This document shows, piece after piece, positions 7,568 through 15,050 of a DNA stretch of 64,000 nucleotides (positions within the stretch are counted from its first letter, which is position 1; each line of letters starts with the position of its first letter). The stretch lies in NCBI GenBank assembly GCA_017442315.1, contig JAFRZX010000107.1, positions 1 through 64,000 on the forward strand, given 5' to 3'. Made by a program: the position numbers and the translations under genes. The stretch is from Bacteroidales bacterium. GTDB lineage: Bacteria; Bacteroidota; Bacteroidia; Bacteroidales; UBA932. The notes under the pieces are model-generated. The model was not told the origin of the DNA. It ran no database searches and was given only the letters and a program-made list of their open reading frames with translations.

Positions 7568-7740
7568 ATGAACCAGAAGGATACATGTAAATTCCCGCCA
7601 TTAGTGATAATCATAGATGAATATACGGACTTGTTTCAAGATAAGGTATACTCTAAAAAAGAGATGATAAGATTATCAAGAATTACGCAGATTGCCCAAT
7701 GGGGTCCTATGGTAAATGTGCATCTTATAAGATCCACCAA
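7568..7740 (+). pseudogene. FtsK/SpoIIIE-like ATPase fragment
   Basis: The reading frame gives FPPLVIIIDEYTDLFQDK and then MIRLSRITQIAQ...NVHLIRSTNR. That order (hydrophobic strand ending in DE, then an arginine/glutamine-rich helix and a HLI-STxR strand) is the Walker B and following strand of FtsK-type translocases. The Walker A half is absent. The frame runs at its 3' end into the group II intron remnant, so the last residues of the reading frame are not protein-like. The parent could be an FtsK-domain protein of a mobile element. The similarity is short. Confidence 0.4.
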
Positions 7741-7744
7741 CCGG

Positions 7745-8036
7745 ACGGAAAGGATTTTCTTTCCGCCTTATGCCTGCCGCATTTACCCACATATATTCCG
7801 AATGACTATCGGGCTTTAACTTCCTATGCAGTCTTACCCTATATGTAGGCCTTGTATGCGGTTTCTGTCCGTCAGGCCAGACTTTTGCCGCCGGCTTCCT
7901 TCAGATTCTTCGACAAGCGAAGCGACAAGTCGATTACCACCTCACGATGGACACCCTTGCCTTTGGCCATATGCTTCCCGTCATTAGGGCGCATTAGGGA
8001 CTTTCACCCGTTAGAACATGCCCATGCTGGGCGTAC
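7745..8036 (-). ncRNA. Group IIC intron, 5' part of domain I (truncated)
   Basis: Read on the minus strand from 8036 the sequence begins GTACGCCCAGCATGGGCATG. It then shows ACGGGTGAAAGTCCC, GGCAAGGGTGTCC, AATCTGAAGGAAGCCGGCGG, CCTGACGGACAGAAACCGCA and GTAAATGCGGCAGGCATAAG. These landmarks, in this order, are those of domain I of group IIC introns such as the Oceanobacillus iheyensis intron, recalled from memory. The 5' end is GTACG instead of the usual GTGYG. It follows directly on a terminator hairpin, the known target of class C introns. No reverse transcriptase/maturase and no domain V are present, so it cannot splice or move. The inner boundary is approximate. Confidence 0.75.
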
Positions 8037-8042
8037 ATGGAA

Positions 8043-8067
8043 AAAGCCCGGTGCAATACCGAGCTTT
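8043..8067 (-). terminator. Terminator-type hairpin, target of the intron
   Basis: AAAGCCCGG at 8043-8051 pairs with 8059-8067 (one G-U wobble) around a 7-base loop. On the minus strand the stem ends in CTTTTTCC, and the intron begins seven bases beyond the stem. Class C group II introns insert just after such hairpins. Confidence 0.65.
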
Positions 8068-8078
8068 ATTCCAATCTA

Positions 8079-8125
8079 AGAGGGCCTCTTAATAATGTTA
8101 AACCGTCCAACTTTTTGGGGTCACA
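8079..8125 (-). repeat. IS3/IS150-like terminal inverted repeat, right copy
   Basis: This is the inverted counterpart of 154-198, with 31 identical bases at 8084-8114. The outer end reads TGTGACCCCAAAAAGTTGGA towards gpsA. The sequence inside this copy (terminator, then intron) is unlike the sequence inside the left copy, so the two are ends of separate decayed elements or were rearranged after insertion. Confidence 0.6.
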
Positions 8126-8149
8126 TCAGACTTTTGAATCACTGAAAAA

Positions 8150-9160
8150 TTATAAAAGAAAGGTCAGTTCCTTCATCCGCTTACGCGGATTCATCTTCCG
8201 ATAAAGGACATCGTAGACCATATCGGCAATAGGCATATGAATGTTATGCTTCTGATTGATATGATGGATACAAGCGGATGCAAAATATCCTTCAGCTATC
8301 ATTGTAAGTTCGTTCAGAGCACTCTTGACTGTACATCCATGTCCTATGAGCTGTCCAAGACGCCTGTTGCGGCTTAAAGGAGAATACGAAGTCACCAGAA
8401 GGTCACCAAGGTATGCTGAATTGAAAGTGCATCGTTCAAACGGATAGCTCTCCTGGATATAACGGGTCATTTCCGCTGCACATGCAGCAGTCAGAACTGC
8501 CCTGAAATTATCGCCATATCCAAGCCCGACAGCCAGTCCGGAGGCAAGTGCATATATATTTTTCAGGATTGCAGCATATTCAATTCCATAAATATCGTCA
8601 GAATAGCTTATCCTGATAAAATCCGTACTGAACATTTCACCTATAAGTCTGGCATTTTCATGGTCCTTGCATGCGACAGTCAGATATGAAAGCCTGTTGC
8701 GGGCCACTTCTTCTGCATGTGAAGGACCGGAAATCAATCCCAACTGACTGTATGGGATGGAATATGTCCTGTTGAAATATTCGGTTATGGTAATGTAGTC
8801 ATCAGGAATGATACCCTTTGTGGCAGACAGGACGAAATGATTTTCAAGCGATTCGGTAAGGTCTTTCAGAAAATCCTTCAGATATGCAGAAGGTGCAGCC
8901 ACCAGAATAACTTCACATTCCCTGACCACTTCATTGATATCATCTGTGGCACATATCCTTGCCTTGTCGAACTCAAGTTCACTCAGATATTTGGCGTTTC
9001 TGCCTTCTGCCCTGAGGGACTCTAGAACCTCCTGGTTCCTGACATGCCAGCAGATTTCCTTCCCGTTCTTCTGCAGGGCATGTACAAGAGCAGTCGCCCA
9101 TGTACCATAGCCTATGACTCCGCATCGTTTATTGTCGCTTATTCTGTATTTCATGACCAT
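8150..9160 (-). CDS. gpsA: Glycerol-3-phosphate dehydrogenase (NAD(P)+)
   Basis: The enzyme reduces dihydroxyacetone phosphate to sn-glycerol 3-phosphate for phospholipid synthesis in the cytoplasm. At 336 residues it has the family length. The Rossmann start is CGVIGYGTWATALVHAL (residues 12-30), with FVLSATKGI, LISGPSHAEEVA and the catalytic-core stretch LKNIYALASGLAVGLGYGDN. The helical C-terminal domain follows. An alternative ATG lies two codons in (9154). A TATCTTTG box at 9181-9188 lies just upstream. It is the first intact housekeeping gene right of the IS-like end and is divergent from the CotH genes. Confidence 0.93.
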   Translation of the reverse strand: MVMKYRISDNKRCGVIGYGTWATALVHALQKNGKEICWHVRNQEVLESLRAEGRNAKYLSELEFDKARICATDDINEVVRECEVILVAAPSAYLKDFLKDLTESLENHFVLSATKGIIPDDYITITEYFNRTYSIPYSQLGLISGPSHAEEVARNRLSYLTVACKDHENARLIGEMFSTDFIRISYSDDIYGIEYAAILKNIYALASGLAVGLGYGDNFRAVLTAACAAEMTRYIQESYPFERCTFNSAYLGDLLVTSYSPLSRNRRLGQLIGHGCTVKSALNELTMIAEGYFASACIHHINQKHNIHMPIADMVYDVLYRKMNPRKRMKELTFLL

Positions 9161-9180
9161 GCCTTAATGGTAAATCTTTG

Positions 9181-9188
9181 CAAAGATA
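9181..9188 (-). promoter_or_regulatory. Bacteroidota -7 box TATCTTTG (minus), gpsA
   Basis: It matches TAnnTTTG on the minus strand about 20 bases before the gpsA start, implying a very short leader. Confidence 0.45.
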
Positions 9189-9213
9189 GCATTAATCTCC
9201 AATATACCGCCGG

Positions 9214-9244
9214 TTGCTTATTAATTTCAAATTAACTATTTTTG
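9214..9244 (+). promoter_or_regulatory. Promoter of the CotH gene pair
   Basis: TTG at 9214-9216 and TATTTTTG at 9237-9244 are separated by 20 bases, the Bacteroidota -33/-7 arrangement. The first CotH ATG follows 20 bases later. Confidence 0.6.
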
Positions 9245-9264
9245 CCGGGCAAAATATCTGACAT

Positions 9265-10824
9265 ATGATGAAAAAGATTTTAATGGCATTCTGTCTGATT
9301 GCGTTGTTTGCAGGATGCACTGATTCCGAACTCGTTCCTGAAGACACAAAACAGGAACAGACCGAAAATGAGGACACCGGTGACAACGGGGAGAACAACG
9401 GAGAAAATCCAGAACCGGAACCGGAGCCAGAACCAGAACCGGAGCCAGAACCGGAACCGGAGCCGGAACCTACACCTGGCGGAATAATCCCATTCACCCC
9501 GGCAAGTACAAACGATCCTGGAATTGCATATGTATGGGACGAGAGCGTTATTCCGGAGATTACCATACACATGACAGAAGATGAATGGAACAAACTCCTG
9601 AATAGGTATGATGAATATCAGCATAACGTGGATTATTTCCATGCCGATTTCACATATAAAAAAGGCAGCGAAGTCACATATATTGAAGACGGAGGTGTCA
9701 GATTGAGAGGAAACACATCCCGCAGACGTCCGGAAGGAAACGGAGGTCAGATGCATGACTCAAAAAATCCAGACTGGCATCACTGTCATTTCGGAATCAA
9801 CTTCCGCAAGTTCCATAAGGATTCAGACCACACGATCAACGGTATCCGCAAAGTGAATCTGAAATGGTTCAAGGATGACCCATGCTACGTGCGCGAACTT
9901 TATTGCTACGACCTGTTCCGCCGTTACGGAATCTGGACAAGTGCGTTCTCTACCTACTGCAGGGTATGGCTCGATATTGAAGGCGACAGCCAGAAGGCAT
10001 ATCTCGGCGTATACAATATGATTGAACCGATTGACGATGAGTTCCTTGAAAGGCGTGTCACCGGTATGTTCGAGAACGACAAGGGTTTCCTTTGGAAATG
10101 CGGGCATAACGGGAACATGGCTGACCTGAAAGATCTTGACGGAGATTTTTCTATCGATCTGGACAATGGAGTAAACTATACATACGAGTTCAAGGGAGAT
10201 GAGGAAGACTATGAAGCTGCCCTTGCCCAACTGCAGGATTTCATACTCAAGCTCACAGGAAAGGGAGAAGAAAGTTTCTATACATGGATAAATCAGGTGT
10301 GTGATGTGAACTTCCTTCTGAAGACATATGCAGTGAATGTGGCTGTAGGTATGTGGGACGACCATTGGAACAATGGCAACAACTTCTACTTATACTTCAA
10401 TTCGACAGACAAATTGGATTATGAGGTATTCTTCCTGCCATATGATTACGACAACACTCTTGGCACAAGTTCAAACTGCGGAGTGATTTCTGACTCCGGA
10501 CGTCAGGATCCATACAACTGGGGAGATGCCGGATATCTGATGGAAAGGCTGATGAGGTTCGATGATTTCAAAAAAATGTACAAGGACGCTTTCCTTGAAC
10601 TCATTGACCCGGCAAATGCCTTGTTCGACATGGATGCCAGCGTTTCCAGAATCCAGGCATGGCAGCAGAAGATCTCTCCATATGTCGATAACGACACTGA
10701 TGAGGACACACGTATCTATGATGAACCTGCATATTGGGGAAATCATAATGAATACCGTCTCATGGATAAAGGAAGCAACAATTTCTTCAAGGTAAAGACA
10801 GAGTCCATCAATAACATGAAATAA
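9265..10824 (+). CDS. CotH kinase-family lipoprotein, first paralogue
   Basis: This is a 519-residue protein with a lipoprotein signal (ILMAFCLIALFAGCTDSE, lipobox AGC) and an acidic linker carrying ten Pro-Glu units (residues 49-68). The CotH domain occupies residues 88-510: YVWDESVIPEITIHMTEDEW, IEDGGVRLRGNTSRR, VNLKWFKDDPCYVRELYCYD, YLGVYNMIEPIDDEFL and FFLPYDYDNTLGTSS. CotH proteins have an atypical protein-kinase fold; in spores CotH phosphorylates coat proteins. Here it would act on the outside of the cell, on an unknown target. The PYDYDNT motif fits the metal-binding aspartates of the family. It is followed after 24 bases by a paralogue, and both share the promoter at 9214-9244. Confidence 0.88.
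   Translation: MMKKILMAFCLIALFAGCTDSELVPEDTKQEQTENEDTGDNGENNGENPEPEPEPEPEPEPEPEPEPEPTPGGIIPFTPASTNDPGIAYVWDESVIPEITIHMTEDEWNKLLNRYDEYQHNVDYFHADFTYKKGSEVTYIEDGGVRLRGNTSRRRPEGNGGQMHDSKNPDWHHCHFGINFRKFHKDSDHTINGIRKVNLKWFKDDPCYVRELYCYDLFRRYGIWTSAFSTYCRVWLDIEGDSQKAYLGVYNMIEPIDDEFLERRVTGMFENDKGFLWKCGHNGNMADLKDLDGDFSIDLDNGVNYTYEFKGDEEDYEAALAQLQDFILKLTGKGEESFYTWINQVCDVNFLLKTYAVNVAVGMWDDHWNNGNNFYLYFNSTDKLDYEVFFLPYDYDNTLGTSSNCGVISDSGRQDPYNWGDAGYLMERLMRFDDFKKMYKDAFLELIDPANALFDMDASVSRIQAWQQKISPYVDNDTDEDTRIYDEPAYWGNHNEYRLMDKGSNNFFKVKTESINNMK
9409..9468 (+). repeat. Hexanucleotide repeat encoding (Pro-Glu)10
   Basis: Ten in-frame CCN-GAR units form the linker of the first CotH protein. Units differ only at third positions, so the array can change length by slippage without breaking the frame. 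It probably acts as a stiff spacer between the lipid anchor and the domain. Confidence 0.8.
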
Positions 10825-10848
10825 AAGGACCGATAAGGAACCTGCTTA

Positions 10849-12312
10849 ATGAGAAGAAATCTGTTGATACTTATGTTTTTCATCCTGACCATAGGAGGAT
10901 GCAGGGAAAAGCTGGAACAGCCGGAACCTGCATTGCCTCCTGCTGAGGAGCAGATACCGGAAGACCCCTCTCCGGCTGATCCTCCGCAACCACAATGGCC
11001 GGAAGGACAGACGGGACAACAGTATGTCTGGGATGACGACTGTATTCCTCAGATAAGGATATATGTCAAGCTGAATGAATGGAATGATCTCCTTGCCGAT
11101 TATGACAGGCACACAAATGGCAGCAGATATTTCAGGTGCGACTTCGTGTTCGACAAGGATGGAGTAATCGACAGCATACCAGATACCGGCATCAGGGTAA
11201 GAGACAACATGGACGGAATGCGCCCGGAAGGGTCATCGGATGGAAAGCATAAAAGCCATGGCACTCAATGGGGACTCAGCAACTATGAAGTAAACTTCCT
11301 GAAATATGTCCAGAACGACCTTCATACATTGCGATATGTGAAAGGGCTTTTCCTGAAATCCTGTCTGAATGATCCGACATACAGCAGGGAAAGATTCTGT
11401 TACGACACATTCAGACAATATGGGATATGGACTGTCAGCAACAACACATATTGTCGCGTAAGCATCAAGGTTGAAGGCGATGCTGCACCTGCATATCTAG
11501 GTGTATACCAGATGATCGAACCGGTCAACAAGAATTACCTCTTAGCCAGAGCATCAAAATTTGAACACACACAGGGATACCTTTGGAAGCTATACAAAAA
11601 CTGCTATCTGAATACTACGAATTTCAGCTCCGGAACAGATTCTGAAGACGGTACCATATATCCGTATACTCTTATCGGCGGGCAAGAATCCCTGACAAAG
11701 GCTTCTTCCCTGCTGGGCACATTCATACATGAACTCAAGAACATTCCCAATTCTCAGTTTCCTGCATGGATAAGGCAGGTATGCGATGTGGACTTCCTCC
11801 TTAAGACCTATGCGGTAAATGTAGCCTTGGGCATGTACGATGATTTCTGGAATACCGGCAGAAACAGCTATCTGTACTTTTGTCCTACAGGTCAGAACGG
11901 ATACAAGGTATGGCTGATACCTCATGACTATGAAATGTCATTGGGAAATGCTGATGCATCTATAATGACGGATCCGGGTACTCAGAATCCATATAGCTGG
12001 GGAGACCCATCCAATATCCTTATGACCAGATTGATGGCATTTGAAGAATTCAGGACAATATACACCGGATATCTGCTTGAATTGTGCAACATGGATTCCA
12101 GCATTCTTCATTATGACATAAGCAGCAGAAGAATCCTTGACTTAATGTATCAGGTAAGTCCATTTACAGACAACGACACCGGTATCAACACTGCCGTTAC
12201 AGACCGGCCAGGTCAATACAGCAGCAATCAGAAGTATGTTCTGACAGACATCAACAGCAGAGACAACTTCTTCATCACCAAATCACTAAGCATAGCTGCT
12301 GCAGCCCAATAA
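10849..12312 (+). CDS. CotH kinase-family lipoprotein, second paralogue
   Basis: This is a 487-residue paralogue of the preceding gene with its own lipoprotein signal (LILMFFILTIGGCREKLEQP, lipobox GGC) and a proline-rich linker without the regular Pro-Glu array. The same landmarks appear: YVWDDDCIPQIRIYVKLNEW, DTGIRVRDN, YLGVYQMIEPVNKNYL, AVNVALGMYDDFWNTGRNSY and VWLIPHDYEMSLGNAD. In the last motif PHDYEMS replaces PYDYDNT: the first aspartate is kept and the second is Glu. The two proteins may differ in activity or target. The gene ends four bases before the stop of the FAD dehydrogenase on the other strand. Confidence 0.86.
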   Translation: MRRNLLILMFFILTIGGCREKLEQPEPALPPAEEQIPEDPSPADPPQPQWPEGQTGQQYVWDDDCIPQIRIYVKLNEWNDLLADYDRHTNGSRYFRCDFVFDKDGVIDSIPDTGIRVRDNMDGMRPEGSSDGKHKSHGTQWGLSNYEVNFLKYVQNDLHTLRYVKGLFLKSCLNDPTYSRERFCYDTFRQYGIWTVSNNTYCRVSIKVEGDAAPAYLGVYQMIEPVNKNYLLARASKFEHTQGYLWKLYKNCYLNTTNFSSGTDSEDGTIYPYTLIGGQESLTKASSLLGTFIHELKNIPNSQFPAWIRQVCDVDFLLKTYAVNVALGMYDDFWNTGRNSYLYFCPTGQNGYKVWLIPHDYEMSLGNADASIMTDPGTQNPYSWGDPSNILMTRLMAFEEFRTIYTGYLLELCNMDSSILHYDISSRRILDLMYQVSPFTDNDTGINTAVTDRPGQYSSNQKYVLTDINSRDNFFITKSLSIAAAAQ

Positions 12313-12315
12313 CGG

Positions 12316-13854
12316 TCAGATCCTTGACGCACAGTTTATTCCATCCAGTGCAGAAGAAACTATTCCACCGGAATATCCGGCGCCTTCTCCACATGGATAT
12401 AATCCTGCCACCTGAATGTGTTCCAGAGTCTGGGGATCACGTGGAATCCGCACAGGAGAAGATGTGCGTGACTCGACACCAAGGAGCAGGGCATCATTGG
12501 TATAGTAGCCATGCATCTTCTTGTTGCCGATCTCCGGAAAGGCATATTTAAGTCTCAAGGACACATGTTCAGGAAGCAGTTCATGCAATGGTGCATTCTC
12601 TGCTCCCGGATGATAGGAAGTCTGAGGAAGACCTGATGACGGAATTCTGCGGCAGAAATCCATCATACGCTGAGCCGGAGCTTTCAATGAACCCGTATAT
12701 TCAAACATCCTGCGTTCCACATCTTTCTGAAACTGCAGTAATGCAAGAGGTCCGTAGCCGGCATATTCAGGAAAATCTTCCGGTTCGATCTGAACTACGA
12801 CTCCGGAATTGGCCCATTTTGAGTTGCGCTGAGAGTTGGACATACCGTTAAGGACAAGTTCACCAGGCGCTGTAGCTGCCGGAACGAGTATTCCTCCCGG
12901 ACACATGCAGAATGAGAAGACTCCCCTTCCTTCTATCTGAGTAACAAAGGAATATTCCGCTGTAGGCATGTATGGCTGGTACTTGCCGTGATACTGGATT
13001 CTGTTGATAAGCGACTGAGGATGCTCGACACGTACACCGAGAGCAAAACCCTTTGCCTGAATCTCCCAGCCTTTTCTGTCAAACATTTCATATATGTCAC
13101 GAGCAGAATGCCCGGTGGCAAGAATTATCTTTCTTGATGAGTATTTTCCACTTCCATCACCAGTGATGACATCGAATGTCCCGTCTCCCTTACGGACTAT
13201 ATCGGTTACTCTGGTATCGAAATGATACTCTCCACCATGTTCTACTATGCATTTGCGGATATTCTCTACAATTACAGGAAGCCTGTCACTTCCGATGTGC
13301 GGATGGGCATCGATCAGGATGGAAGGATCTGCTCCGAAATTGACAAGCTGATGAAGTACCTCGCGTACATCTCCCCTTTTGGATGATCTCGTATACAGCT
13401 TGCCATCTGAAAAGGTACCTGCTCCGCCTTCACCGAAGCAATAGTTAGAATCCGGATCCACTATTCCTTCTTTAGAAAGCCTGGCCATGTCGAATTTTCT
13501 CTGGTGCACGTCCTTTCCCCTTTCAAGGATTATCGGTCTGAATCCCCTGACAAGCAACTTAAGCGCAGCAAACATACCGGCAGGACCAGCTCCGACAATG
13601 ATTACCGGTTCTGCTCCTGACACATCCTTGTACTCTTCCAAGACATACTCATCCATGACTTCGTCAGGCCTGTATACTTCAACCCTATAGCGGTAAATTA
13701 TATCATTCCTTGCATCTATGGAACGACGCATTATACGATACCTTATCTGTGACTTCACTTTCGGAGACACTCCCAAAGCCTTTACTGCCGCTGTCAGTAT
13801 CTCATCTTGGGACAATTCCTTACCCAATCTGCAGGTTATCTCTACTTCTTTCAT
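12316..13854 (-). CDS. FAD-dependent dehydrogenase (COG2509 type)
   Basis: This is a 512-residue soluble flavoprotein. Residues 1-75 form a small basic N-terminal domain (VKSQIRYRIMRRSIDARNDI). The FAD-binding Rossmann motif is VIIVGAGPAGMFAALKLLVR with ERGKDVHQRKFD. Further landmarks are YCFGEGGAGTFSDGKLYTRS, ILATGHSARDIYEMFDRKGW and, near the end, LYPCGEGAGYSGGIVSSALD. This is the family of uncharacterised FAD-dependent dehydrogenases conserved in many bacteria; the substrate is not known. It lies 54 bases downstream of tsaD on the same strand and is probably cotranscribed with it. Confidence 0.88.
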   Translation of the reverse strand: MKEVEITCRLGKELSQDEILTAAVKALGVSPKVKSQIRYRIMRRSIDARNDIIYRYRVEVYRPDEVMDEYVLEEYKDVSGAEPVIIVGAGPAGMFAALKLLVRGFRPIILERGKDVHQRKFDMARLSKEGIVDPDSNYCFGEGGAGTFSDGKLYTRSSKRGDVREVLHQLVNFGADPSILIDAHPHIGSDRLPVIVENIRKCIVEHGGEYHFDTRVTDIVRKGDGTFDVITGDGSGKYSSRKIILATGHSARDIYEMFDRKGWEIQAKGFALGVRVEHPQSLINRIQYHGKYQPYMPTAEYSFVTQIEGRGVFSFCMCPGGILVPAATAPGELVLNGMSNSQRNSKWANSGVVVQIEPEDFPEYAGYGPLALLQFQKDVERRMFEYTGSLKAPAQRMMDFCRRIPSSGLPQTSYHPGAENAPLHELLPEHVSLRLKYAFPEIGNKKMHGYYTNDALLLGVESRTSSPVRIPRDPQTLEHIQVAGLYPCGEGAGYSGGIVSSALDGINCASRI

Positions 13855-13908
13855 AAATTAGAAGCTGTTTAGTTTATTTCTTAGGATTCCTCCGAATGAC
13901 AAGCATCA

Positions 13909-14931
13909 TCAGAATTCGGCCAGACGGCTCACCGGAGCCACTTCCAGTCCTGTGCGTTTGCCGTTTCTATAATGAAACCATCCGGCGATGGCAATCATTG
14001 CAGCATTATCGGTTGTGAACTTGAATTCCGGCAGAAATGTAGTCCATCCCCTCTTCCGTCCTTCTTCTTCTATTCTCGCACGAAGACCGCTGTTCGCAGA
14101 AACACCTCCACCTATGGTAATCTGACGTATACCTGTCTGTCTGGCAGCTTTTATAAGTTTATCCATAAGTATGTCGATCAGCGTCTTCTGAAATCCGGCA
14201 CAGATGTCAGCCTTGTTCTTCTCCATGAAATCAGGGTCCTCTGCCATCCTGTCACGGACAAAATAAAGCAAAGATGTCTTCACACCGCTGAAGCTATAGT
14301 CAAGACCAGGTACATGAGGCTTGGAAAATCTGAATTTCAAAGGATCTCCCTCCCTGGCCAGTCTGTCCACAATCGGTCCTCCCGGATAGCCCAGCCCCAT
14401 CATCTTGGAACATTTGTCAAACGCTTCCCCGACAGCATCGTCTATGGTCTGGCCCAGGATCTCATATTCCAGCGGACTGTCCACACGCACTATCTGAGAA
14501 TTGCCTCCGGACACAAGAAGACACAGATACGGGAACTCCGGCTGAAGATTATCCTTGTCATACTGACGTATGAAATTCGCAAGTATATGTCCTTGAAGAT
14601 GATTTACTTCCACCAAAGGTTTATCCAACGCCAAGGAAAGGCCCTTTGCAAAAGAAGTTCCTACAAGAAGAGACCCCAGCAGTCCAGGTCCGCGTGTAAA
14701 TGCAATCGCATCTATTTCAGATGGCGAAATTCCTGCTCGCGTTATGGCTTCACTTACTACAGGCACTATGTTGAGCTGGTGAGCTCTGGAAGCCAGTTCA
14801 GGAATAACCCCTCCATATGCACGGTGGACCTCCTGGCTTGCAAGTACATTTGAAAGCAGGTAGCCATCCCTGATGACGGCTGCTGATGTATCATCACATG
14901 ATGATTCTATTCCCAGTATTATTTCTGACAT
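13909..14931 (-). CDS. tsaD: tRNA N6-adenosine threonylcarbamoyltransferase
   Basis: TsaD transfers the threonylcarbamoyl group to A37 of tRNAs that read ANN codons, together with TsaB and TsaE. The start MSEIILGIESSCDDTSAAVI is the canonical TsaD N-terminus. An ATG 18 codons upstream would only add residues no family member has, and the promoter box at 14983-14990 lies beyond it. Metal-binding histidines are in VNHLQGHILANF, and the nucleotide-binding glycines in LLVSGGNSQIV and GGGVSANSGLR. At 340 residues it has normal length. The next gene downstream is the FAD dehydrogenase. Confidence 0.95.
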   Translation of the reverse strand: MSEIILGIESSCDDTSAAVIRDGYLLSNVLASQEVHRAYGGVIPELASRAHQLNIVPVVSEAITRAGISPSEIDAIAFTRGPGLLGSLLVGTSFAKGLSLALDKPLVEVNHLQGHILANFIRQYDKDNLQPEFPYLCLLVSGGNSQIVRVDSPLEYEILGQTIDDAVGEAFDKCSKMMGLGYPGGPIVDRLAREGDPLKFRFSKPHVPGLDYSFSGVKTSLLYFVRDRMAEDPDFMEKNKADICAGFQKTLIDILMDKLIKAARQTGIRQITIGGGVSANSGLRARIEEEGRKRGWTTFLPEFKFTTDNAAMIAIAGWFHYRNGKRTGLEVAPVSRLAEF

Positions 14932-14982
14932 ATAAGAAACTGTTTTCTTAGACAAGGCATGCTTTATGCCTCTACGCGGCTG

Positions 14983-14990
14983 CAAAAATA
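14983..14990 (-). promoter_or_regulatory. Bacteroidota -7 box TATTTTTG (minus), tsaD
   Basis: It matches TAnnTTTG on the minus strand 52 bases before the tsaD start. It faces a plus-strand box at 15014-15021. Confidence 0.5.
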
Positions 14991-15013
14991 CGGATTTTAT
15001 CCGAATAATTTAT

Positions 15014-15021
15014 TATTTTTG
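15014..15021 (+). promoter_or_regulatory. Bacteroidota -7 box TATTTTTG, TamB-like operon
   Basis: It matches TAnnTTTG 30 bases before the proposed start at 15051. This spacing argues that translation starts near 15051 and not only at the ATG at 15117. Confidence 0.5.
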
Positions 15022-15050
15022 CAGGTTGGACCAGATAAATAGAAAGAGTT

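Noticed and set aside
7852..8079. Open frame of 75 codons on the plus strand
   Set aside because: It lies wholly over the antisense of the group IIC intron domain I and the terminator hairpin. The RNA landmarks explain the conservation; the peptide has no family look.
9280..9756. Long antisense frame over the first CotH gene
   Set aside because: It is the complement of the Pro-Glu coding array and neighbouring codons, with no start signal or family features.
13972..14853. 293-codon plus-strand frame opposite tsaD
   Set aside because: It is a shadow of tsaD; codons follow the third-position pattern of the other strand.
14932..14985. Longer TsaD start at 14985
   Set aside because: The added 18 residues are not seen in the TsaD family, and the promoter box at 14983-14990 overlaps that start.
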